Shown here: piece by piece, positions 55,550 to 64,000 of the stretch
Layout: each line of letters begins with the position of its first letter
How positions within the stretch are numbered: the first letter of the stretch is position 1
Assembly (NCBI RefSeq): GCF_000006565.2
Contig: NC_031478.1
Location: 727,874 to 791,873 of the forward strand
Origin: Toxoplasma gondii ME49
Lineage: Eukaryota; Apicomplexa; Conoidasida; Eucoccidiorida; Sarcocystidae
DNA length: 64,000 nucleotides
Direction of reading: 5' to 3'
Translations under genes and position numbers: made by a program
The notes under the pieces: model-generated
What the model was told of the DNA's origin: nothing
What the model saw: the letters and a program-made list of their open reading frames with translations, nothing else
The model's database searches: none

Positions 55550-57607
55550 AATATGCATATATATGCATATATGTTTGCTTATAGGCATATGTATACACAT
55601 GTATATATCAGACTTAGGTCGTTTGGGATAGGCGAGGGACCGGCGTCTGATGAACCTGGTAAATCCTCCTGGTTCGGCGGTTTCCTGTTTCCGGCTGAAG
55701 AGACCTATTTCGCGGCACCTCCATGCGTCGACCTGTTTTCTCCTTTCCCCAGGTTTCGCTATTCGTACCTCCCGCCGGCGACAGCTTCGCTCCCCATTTT
55801 CGAGCGCATCGGCGTGAGAGGGGAGAGGGCAAAAGGGGAGTTCGACTGAGGAGGCGAAGAATCTGCGAAGACACAGAGAGCACAGGCGGCAACGGAGGCG
55901 AAAAGCTCGCGAAAAGAGGGAGACAACCAGAGACAGAAGAACAGAGAGAAGAGGAGCGAGGGAGGAAAGAGGAAGAGAAAAGAACAGAAACGAGACATGT
56001 CAACCTGAGGGGGGCTATGGACAGGACACTTCCTAGAGAGGAACGACGCGAAGAGAGGGACAGGAAGAGGAAGGTAGAGACAGAAGAAAATAGGGGACCG
56101 AGGACGAGATGGCGACAATTCCGAGAGAGTTTCCACAGGGAGGGCGACGTCTGCTCTGAGGACGACTGTTCTTCTCTCTCCGTTTCTTCGATTTCTGCGT
56201 ATGGTCTTCTTCAGATTCTTGACAAAGAGGGTGCGGCCCTGATTGAACAGCAAGACCCTGCAGGTCAGTGCACCGCACAGGTTTTTAGAAACGCGTACTA
56301 AATAGCGACAGGTAGTCAAAGAGTTCGACATTCCAGTGCGAGTGGAGGATGTGACGAGCAGATCCTTCTCAGTCTAAGAGGAAGGCATCATGCAGAGCAG
56401 CAGAAAACAGGTCAGCGGTCGCAGATGCGCAGTCACCTTGAACCAACAACGGACACAAAAAACAGACGCTGGGGAGCCATTTCTCGTTGGAGCACCTCCC
56501 CCCTCTCGCCCCCAAAATCCACATCTGGCTCGATAGAAGAAGATCAACTGATGGGGATGTCGCTGTGGTCCGTGTTCGCGGATTTTTTACGTTTGTCTTT
56601 TTATGGTTGGTTCGTCGTTGTTTCTGCTTCGCGTCCAGGTTTTCAAGAGTACTACGAGAGAACGGGCAACACCATTTGCGGTCACAATCCAATTTCAATT
56701 TTCCTGCATGTGGGTGACTCCCGACGAATTCCAACTGTTTTTTTACGCGAATGATTAGGATAAAGGCGACAAATAAAAGACTCTCCAGGCAAAGGAGTTC
56801 GTTGTAAATTTCGAAATTAATTTGTTTTTGTACATGTTTTTCGTCTAAAGCGAAGATACAAAACATAGGGGACAGAGGGTCGGAAGGGGAAAGGCGTCTG
56901 CGTAGGTACTATCGATTCAGCGAGGTGCAACATCAAAGTTTAAAATGAAGAAGCATGCAATTCTCTCACGCAGCCTTTTTTTTCCAGGGTCTTCTGCGCC
57001 AGTGCCCTGGGTGTGGATGTCACACGTGAGTGCAAAGCATTTTCTGGCTGTGTTTCGGTTTCTCACCTTTGAACCGTTTTCAACTTTTGCTCCGTTTTTC
57101 TCTTGCAGCTCTTAGAGGCGAGTGGCAGGCCGCGGTCCGCGTTTAAGACGAAGCTTCTCGATTACAGCCAGGTGAGTGTCTTTCCAGACATGTTTTCCTT
57201 GGTAGAAAGACCTTCTTTTTGGCGAGTTCGTTCGTCTCACGGTCCCCAAGGGTCATCACGTCGTCGCGCCGCAGCACTCCTCTCCTTGCGCCAGGAGAAG
57301 GCTTTCGAACCGTTTTTTCTTCGGCCTTGCGAGGCAGTTTTGCTTCGCGTCTTTGGGATCGTAGACGCATCCTCTCTCTCGTCGTAAAGATATTTGTTTT
57401 CTTTCGCGTTCTGTATCGCTTCTGGTCTTCTTAGATTCGAACTCACCTGCTTGTCAGATGTTCAGTGTTCTTCGCTGCGGGGAAAGTCTCAACCGTCGCC
57501 GGTGTTCTCCTTTTCAGTCTTCGCAGGTGGAAAACGAGTCGTCGTCTTCTGTTTCCTACGCTGCATTTGCTTCTTCGCTTTTGTCTCCCGCCCCCAGTCT
57601 CTCTTAG
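50937..57607 (+). CDS. MEMO1: MEMO1 homologue, 302 aa, 13 exons
   Basis: Exons: 50937-50985, 51538-51619, 51911-51979, 52276-52394, 53351-53462, 54058-54122, 54676-54707, 55150-55196, 55753-55813, 56215-56263, 56639-56709, 57109-57171, 57518-57607 (TAG). The total is 909 nt and every junction keeps frame. Human MEMO1 is 297 aa. The MEMO family shares its fold with class III extradiol dioxygenases and binds a redox metal. Family landmarks in order: AAHAGSWY (6-13), PHAGYAYC (44-51), VLGPSHHVFLPGCAL (72-86), EEHSIEMQLPF (127-137), VPIVVGDL (150-157), FVFSSDFCHWGRRFRYSY (180-197), LIEQQDP (221-227), NTICGHNPI (239-247), SSVSYAAF (283-290). The three metal-binding positions of the human protein correspond to His45, His77 and Cys242, all kept. 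The homologue is therefore full-length and probably functional. An extra optional exon at 56,989 (CCAG...GTGAGT, 38 nt) would break the frame. Introns 4 and 8 hold TA tracts. Confidence 0.92.
52968..53151. repeat. (TA)n tract in MEMO1 intron 4
   Basis: About 180 bases of interrupted TA dinucleotides inside the intron 52,395-53,350. A second tract (55,519-55,603) lies in intron 8. Confidence 0.9.
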
Positions 57608-57821
57608 CCTGCCTCGGGGAAAGTGGCTGGCTTCGCAACCTGCCCGCATGCAGGTGTATCTCCTGAGGGAAGCAGCCTCGGTTTGCGTCCGTTCAAAACG
57701 CTCAAGAGCGGAGAGATATGACAACGCGAGAGATATTCATATGCATATATATCTATATATACACATACATGCAATACATATACACATCTACGTATATATA
57801 TATATATATATTCGTAGATGC

Positions 57822-57860
<39 letters not shown>

Positions 57861-59154
57861 AGGAATACGTGGAGAGGCGAACAAAAGAGACAGCATGTGG
57901 TTGTTTCTCGCTTTTTTGGGAAGCACTGCATGCATGTCGCTCGTTCTGAAACGAAACTCCGCCATTCTGGCTTGTTCCTTCTTCTGCTGCTGCCGCGCGG
58001 TGTCCCTACACCTGACGAGGCTGTGGGTGCTTCATTTCCTCGCTTTACGTGTACCGCTACTACGCGTTTCCTGTGTTTTTGACAGTGGCCTTCTGAGTCG
58101 AGCCTCATTTTCCGGTCTGTCGAGTCGCCGGCTGCGGGGACCGTTTTCTCTCTCGCGAAACTCTTTCGGCTGCGTTGCTTCTGCTTGTCACTCCCCATCT
58201 CCTGCAAAGCATTAAGACTGCCTTAAAGACCAGCCCTCCTGGGAACTGCAATTGGAAATCGAAAGAGCGCGACAGCCGAAAGGCGGTTCGCTTGTTTCCT
58301 CCTTTCCTTGTCTCGCCCCCGTTGCTCTTTTTTGCCTGCTCTGGTAACACAGTACACAGCGTGGATTCCGTACGCAGAGGCCTTCGAGTTCTGATCCCGC
58401 AGTCGAACTCGGCGTCTCAAAGGCTGCAAACGCATGTCGGCAATCCTGTTTCTCAGGCAACGCCTCGCCCTGTCGCTGGGCGGAAGAGCGTTCAGTTTCC
58501 GTATCCTACCACGACGTCGGTACTTTTACGCCGGCTTCTGCTACGGTTAACTGGGGGTGTGCGGCGCTTCGATAATCACATCGGAGTTTCGTCACTTTCT
58601 GGGTCTTTCGCGCGTTCTCCCGTGCGCGTCTGTCTCTCTTGATTCGACTTGCGCAGTTGCTTTCAAACGATTAAAAAAGTTCAGCGTCAACGGAAAGCGT
58701 GGAACTGGACGGCGTCGGTTGACAGCGGAGGTCGCGCCGCGTTCGATGAGACAGTTGACTCACGAGCGACGAGGTACCTAGGCCCAACGAAAGACAAGAA
58801 GAAAAACGAAGGGAAAAACAAAGGAAGCGGAGGACGGAAAAACGGAGAACTCTAGGAGGAAAACAACAACAGAAACAACGGGAGGGCGGAGCGAAACAAA
58901 GGTGCGACCCACACGAGAAAAAAAAAGAGCTTCCTGCAGTGCTCTTGTTGATTGGAAGACTCCGAACAGGCGACGATAGCTGCAGGAAAGACACGGATTT
59001 GCAGGCGTCTTCCTCGAGCTTCGTCTTCCCGTTGCGTCTTTCTTTCAGTTTCTCTTCCACTCTCGCGAAGGTGTCTAGTCACCGCTGTGAAACGGCCAGC
59101 AGGGCCGCGTCGACAAGCTGCAGCGCGCCTCAAGTGAACGCAGCCTCTCAGAAA
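57608..59154. other. Convergent 3' spacer between MEMO1 and TIM44
   Basis: 1.5 kb with 3' UTRs of two converging genes. It contains a TA tract (57,728-57,857) and a palindrome variant at 57,999. I see no additional gene. Confidence 0.5.
57728..57857. repeat. (TA)n microsatellite
   Basis: Interrupted TA tract about 120 bases 3' of the MEMO1 stop codon. Confidence 0.9.
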
Positions 59155-61058
59155 TCACCATACTGCTTCGCTGCCGATGATGGCGATCTCTCGAATCTGA
59201 AAGACAACATCACACAGTTGCACCTCGAGACAACAGTCTTGACTGCTACTTTCTTTCACACGAAGCCACACCTTTTCTCGAGATGCACTTTGTGTCCACG
59301 TACATATTCATACATGTAAACATACATGCCTATATATGTATAAATATATATATAGATATATATATATATAATATATATATATATATATAGATGTATATGT
59401 GTCACAGAGCGACATTCCGAGTTGCAGTTTCGTCCTGTCGCCACGTCGTTGTCCCAAAAGTTGATTTTCGAACTGTCTCTAGAAATGGCAATCGAGACGG
59501 CCAGCGGATTCGAGCCTGAGCATGTCTGTCTCCTTTGAACCATAAGTAACGTGGAGGCGTCTCGCCGCACGACTGCCCTTTGTCTCTCGATGATCCGCGG
59601 AAGTGAAGCGTTCACGCCCGCATGTTCTCTGGTGCTGTAGAAAGCTTTTTTCTACGCAGCTTTGTCTCTCGCCAGTCATCCTTTCTTCAGGCCTGCACAA
59701 CTGCATCCCAGGACTGCACACACTTCTACAGCGCCACTGCGTAACTTCCAGGCGCGCAGAGAGGCCCCGCTGCTGTCGACGAGTCCAGACATCGCTTGGC
59801 CGCTCCCTCACCATCCAGGGATAGAGGAGACCTTCCGTCTCCGGTTTTGGGTGCTTGGAGACAGCGATCGAGTAGACGACTCGACGGATGTCGTCTTCGC
59901 GGCCCTCAACCACGCGTCCGTCGACCTCCGACCGCAAACAGTTCACTTGTTGACAAGTGAAGGTGTAAACGAACCACGGACACTCGTCTGCAGAAAAATT
60001 CTGCGTCGCGCAAATCGGCGGCGTCAAGCTGCGACGGGCGCCTGAAAAAAAAAAGTCAAAAAAACAGAAAGACCACGAGGGAGAAACTGACGCAGGACAC
60101 CAGGAAGAGAGAAAGAGAAAGAATCGGACAGAGGACAAGGAAGAAAACAAAACAGAACTGCGAGAAGAGAGCGGGCGATAAGCACAACTGAACAGAAAGG
60201 GTATCGTGTGAAGATGAGCTGCACGCGATACGAAGACGAATTTCAAAATCCGGTGTTCCACCGTCCCTGCGTCTCGATACGGCGCATCTTACCGACGAGT
60301 TCAACATTTCCAAGCTGCAGGATTTCGCTGTCCAGGCGAACCTTCTGGGCGCGACGTTCGATAATGGACGCGCGCATTGCGGCGAAGGCGCCCTCTGCGC
60401 AGTGCTGTACGCGACAAAGGAACCACGGACGTCGGCGTGAGCCCACAACTGAGCCGCGCCACCACCGAGGGCATGCAGATAAATTTATTTGCGCATTCAC
60501 ATGCAGTTGCAGAGACATCTACACTGCATTCGTATCAGTGCCTTGACAAAAATGCACGCAAAACAGAATGCATGAATGCATACGGAACCGCCTCCGCCCC
60601 CACCCCCAGATGTGAAGCTGAACCCTTGGTGCAGACGCCCTCGCGCCCAGGCAGTTTTCCGAACCTCCCGTTCCTCTTTTTCTTGTCTCCCCGTTTTGCG
60701 GCGTACCACAGCAAGAGTGCCTTCGTCTCCGAGCAGAAAGGCTTGCACAATGTGAGCCGCGATGACGCGCTCCATCATGTTGTGCATGTCTGCCAACCTG
60801 GACAAGAAAACCGAAACGCGTCCAGAGCGGCTCCTAGACACTCGATCCACCGAGACAGCCGACGGATGCCTGGCATGTACGCAGGCGCGCCTTCGTGCGT
60901 TTCCTTGCACAGACATACGTCGAAGAAAATCCAAAAAGCTCGGAGACAGACCGAGCGCCCGCGGACTGTTAACTCAGGAAAAGGTGGGCAGACACCACTC
61001 CCCTCCTTCGCGCTATATCCGACGCGCGTGCACAACCGATTGACCCACATATACACAA

Positions 61059-61093
<35 letters not shown>

Positions 61094-62923
61094 CGTATAT
61101 ATACCTACATGGAAATATATATATATATATATATAAATATACAAATATATATAAATAAACATATATATATATATATGAATATATAAGTATGCGTATTTGT
61201 ATACTTATATACATTTGTGAGCATTGTGTCATGGATTCGAGGATTTCCTACTTGAATTTGGGATCCAGGATTTTCATTTCACGGATGGAGGCGGCGATTT
61301 CTGTCTCTCCAAAAAGTTGGGCGACCAGGGGGTTCTCTGCATGCAAAGACGGGAGCAAAGACAAAGCGGCGACGCACTGAAGACGGGCAGGACGCGGCTG
61401 GAGAAAATACGCAAGTCGAGTGACGGAGACGCGCACAGCGGAGAAGAAAAGACTCCACAACGGACGACCGGCGTCTCGACTCGCGAAGACGACGGCGCCC
61501 AACAACGCGCGAACACCGGCGATTCACAGGAGACAGCGAGAGACAGCGTCAGGCGACACTGCGGACCCTCAGCGGGCAGCACATGCAGCAGATGCAAAGG
61601 GCATGCAGGCCTCACTTTTGACGTGATGTCTTTTTTTTTTTATTTCCCCTTCTTTCTCTTGTCTTTTCTTGTCCTTGTTTGCGCACCGAAGAAGTTCTGC
61701 AGGAAAGACATTTCCTTGAACTTGGTGGAGAATCGATCCCAGCTGGTTCTTTGAGAGAGAACTAGGGCATCCTCTCGAGGTTCTTCTTCCTCCGTGCGTC
61801 GCTCGCCGCCCTCTCGTTCGCCTGCTCCCTGTGGCTTCTTCGCGCCTTCGTCTGCGCCGTCGGCTTCCGAGTCGCTCGGTCGCTGCGCAAGTTCCTGTTC
61901 GCGCTTCCGCGCCTCCTGCTCCTTGAAGCGCTTTACTGCCATGTCTTGTCTCCACTTGGCGGCTTTCTTCTCGGCGTCGTCGACGTCGTCTCTGAAGATC
62001 TCTGTGGCGCTCGCGACCTTGGACAACGCATGATTGAGCCGCTGTCTCGCGCGCCCCACTGCCTGCGCGACGCCCTTGAGAGCTGCGTTCTGCTCGGTCG
62101 CTTCCTGAATCGGTGTGAAGGCCTTGTCTTTCAACAGCTGCTGCATGCGACTCGCCTGCGTCGCCGCGTCCCCCCACAGCGTCTGCGTCTGGTTAGCCAT
62201 CTGGCTGGCGAGAGCACTCGCCGTCGCCGCTGCCTCCTGGACGCGGCTGCTGAGCTTCTCGCTCTTCTGCGACAGCGAAGAGGCCTTCAGATCCTCCATC
62301 GCCTTCTTCAGCTCATGATTCCGTTCCATGTCTTGCTTGACTTGCGCGAGGACGGACTTGATGAAGCTCGCAGAAGAGCCCGAGCCCCCCGAGGAAGGCC
62401 TTCGGTGCTGCGACGAACGGTGGGTCCGAGAACTCGAGTGGTGTGAAGAGCGAGAGGAGGAGGAGGTCCGGCCGGCGCCGTCCGAGGCACTGTCGCCAGA
62501 CGCAGACGAGAAGTCTGCTCGCGAGCAGAGTCGCAGCGGAGCGCGCGGAGCGCAGGCGAGAGAAGAAGCTGGGATGCGCGAGAAGAGCGGAGACAACGCA
62601 AAAGGCGAGGAATCGACCTGCGAGAAGGTGGGTACAGAGTTCCGGCAGGAGGAGACCGAGACGCGAGCGAGACAACGACGCGAGTCGAGAGAGACGGCGG
62701 AGGCGGAGGCGAGTGTAGGGACCGAGGGAGGAGAGGATGCGAAGGAAGAAGGAGCAGAAGCATGTGAAGAAGCTGACGCGGAAGAAACGCTCGACGGACG
62801 CAAAAGAAGAGACAGACCAGAGGGAGAGTTCAGACGTGACGAAGGAAGAGAAGACACAGAAAGACGGTACCGGCGAGACGGCGGCGCGGCGACCAAAGCC
62901 GCCTTCCAAGCTCGAGCTGCCAT
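59155..62923 (-). CDS. TIM44: TIM44, import-motor anchor of the TIM23 complex, 598 aa, six exons
   Basis: Exons: 62923-61687 (ATG), 61336-61252, 60797-60707, 60404-60293, 60041-59812, 59196-59155 (TGA); 1,797 nt, all phases consistent. TIM44 sits on the matrix side of the inner mitochondrial membrane and anchors mtHsp70 to the TIM23 channel. Residues 1-150 are Ser/Arg/Ala-rich with a presequence-like start ([20 protein letters not shown]). About 190-390 is a charged helical region ([39 protein letters not shown]). The C-terminal TIM44 domain covers about 425-598: [98 protein letters not shown] and a terminal SEAVW. The QQ-x-x-C and VEG motifs are diagnostic. The last coding exon has only 14 codons. 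TA tracts lie in intron 2 (61,059-61,200) and intron 5 (59,331-59,398). Confidence 0.9.
61059..61200. repeat. (TA)n tract in TIM44 intron 2
   Basis: Interrupted TA dinucleotide tract within the intron 61,251-60,798; its Tyr/Ile translation on both strands is not coding. Confidence 0.9.
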
Positions 62924-63814
62924 CGTTGGAGATGGAAGAGAAGACGGTGGAAGTCAAGATGAACGAGCGAAGAAAAGAGATTACCGCCGGAGAGGACACT
63001 GAAAAGGACTTCAGCTAAGAGATGCACAGAACCAAGTTCTCTGCAACTGCTCCCCACCAAGTCTCACAACACTGCAGGCAAGTAAGAGACCGAGCAGAGA
63101 GAAAGCTGAGGACGCGAGATACAGAGACGGAGGCGAGAGCCGCGGCAGGCGAAGCGCAAAAGAAGAAAACACTGGCGAGGTGATGAAAGACAAACGAAGA
63201 AGAGATATATCCAGAGAGAGACTGGAAGGTCCGGGGGGAGACGAGACGCAGAAGCCGCAGCGAGGAGCTGCGTCGAGCTCGGAGATTCGGCGGTGTGTTC
63301 ACTTCGTCGAGAAGACGCTGGACAGACAGAGGAAAAAACAGGTGGAGAGCGGAGGAAAACCGGAGAGAGCATTTGCGATCCTTTCCAGTCCCAGAAACTG
63401 AGAATGCCAACACTTCCGGACAGCGTTGAGGGGGGAGGAGAGGGCACCAAGCAGCGGAGGACGACGGCTTGGGTACGGACGCGAACAGAGGAGGACCGGG
63501 ACCTGTCTGGAAGTCAGCAGGCACGAAGGAAACAGAGCACAAGAAGGGAGGCGAAAACGGTGCCGAATGAGCCGGAAAAAAGAGAAGCATCAACTGGAAA
63601 ATGCGAGACACTGTTCGTCCGCCCAGTGTCTGTAGACCCTACGCGACAGTCCGCCCCACAAGTCGAAGATTCGCCTTTGAGCCGCAACGGAGATGACGGC
63701 GAACAGAGAGGCGAGGAGAAAAACGAACGCCGAAAGAAGAAACGACGCAGGTGGCAGATGCGAGGTCCAGCAGCCGCTTCCCTGCCCGGTTGTAAACACC
63801 GAAACTGCAATTGA
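62924..63814. other. Upstream region of TIM44, gene content unresolved
   Basis: It should contain the TIM44 promoter and leader and the 3' end of the gene cut by the right edge. Frames on both strands are similar in quality: Lys/Arg/Glu-rich on plus, Ser/Leu-rich on minus. A short minus segment after a CCTGCAG acceptor (about 63,075) could be a last exon, but I cannot join it. Confidence 0.3.
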
Positions 63815-64000
63815 GGGGTGAGCGGGACGGGCGATTTTTCGCTGTCAGCGTAGCGCGCGCGCAGAAGCGCGACGAAAGTCTCGGTCTCTTTTACCGCCGC
63901 GAGGACAAAGGTGACTGGCTGAAAAGCCACTTTAACACGGCGAAAAGCAAACGCGTTCACCAGAAAGAGTCGCAGGGTCGCGGCAACGGTGTCCAGCTGG
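63815..64000 (-). CDS. Partial exon of a gene running in from the right edge
   Basis: The minus frame enters at the window edge and reads LDTVAATLRLFLVNAFAFRR, then VAFQPVTFVLAAVKETET, FVALLRARYADSEKSP and PLTPQLQ. The balanced hydrophobic and charged composition differs from the low-complexity frames around it, so this is probably a real exon. It may end at a GTGTTT donor near 63,799; the frame itself stays open to 63,514 through less protein-like sequence. I do not recognise the family, and neither end is in view. Confidence 0.45.

Noticed and set aside
56989..57026. Possible extra MEMO1 exon with CCAG acceptor and GTGAGT donor
   Set aside because: Its 38 nt would break the frame, and joining exons 11 and 12 directly gives the family-length protein.
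1..64000. tRNA, rRNA, CRISPR arrays, insertion sequences, phage or bacterial operons
   Set aside because: No T-loop consensus, rRNA core, regularly spaced repeats, transposase motifs or polycistronic arrangement was seen.

Overview
The window looks like nuclear DNA of a coccidian apicomplexan, most likely Toxoplasma gondii or a close relative (Hammondia, Neospora). The clues are intron-rich genes with GT-AG junctions and short phase-consistent exons, very long single-exon proteins full of Ser/Ala/Glu/Arg low-complexity sequence, an ApiAP2-type DNA-binding domain, long pyrimidine-rich leaders and introns, TGCATGC words, and many (TA)n microsatellites. Nothing bacterial is present: no operons, Shine-Dalgarno sites, CRISPR or IS elements. 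I saw no rRNA or tRNA gene. The species call is inference; the coccidian call is firm.

Layout, left to right. 0.4-3.9 kb (-): a 1,159-aa low-complexity protein. 4.6-6.3 kb (-): a four-exon, 311-aa coiled-coil protein. 10.2-11.5 kb (-): an 85-aa one-helix membrane protein in three small exons, reconstructed by splicing because no single reading frame shows it. 12.7-13.8 kb (+), head to head with it: a QCR8-like subunit of the mitochondrial bc1 complex. 17.4-20.9 kb (-): an ApiAP2 factor. 25.1-25.9 kb (-): an unrecognised 262-aa protein. 28.2-30.5 kb (+): a disordered protein ending in a cupin-like domain, a candidate CENP-C/Mif2. 31.4-32.5 kb (-): an exon chain of unknown function. 35.1-36.6 kb (-): a small Tim chaperone of Tim13 type. 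38.3-42.6 kb (+), head to head with it: mitoribosomal protein mS23 in seven exons. 43.9-47.6 kb (-): a PPIL4-type cyclophilin with an RRM. 48.2-49.4 kb (+): a tentative membrane protein. 50.9-57.6 kb (+): a MEMO1 homologue in 13 exons. 59.2-62.9 kb (-): TIM44 in six exons. The right edge cuts a minus-strand gene.

Four or five of the genes serve the mitochondrion: respiration (QCR8), protein import (Tim13, TIM44), mitoribosome (mS23), and possibly the 85-aa protein that faces QCR8 across a shared upstream region. They are on both strands and separately promoted, so this is neighbourhood, not an operon. Other genes act in the nucleus (ApiAP2, PPIL4, perhaps the cupin protein). Exon boundaries given here were derived by hand from splice signals, frame and family similarity. 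The junction sets for MEMO1, TIM44, PPIL4, mS23 and Tim13 add up in phase and give full-length proteins.

Two genome-scale patterns stand out. A palindromic 14-mer, GGTGTACNTACACC with close variants, recurs about 15 times in genes, introns and spacers. All long (TA)n tracts lie right of 30.7 kb, many inside introns, with none in the left 30.7 kb.
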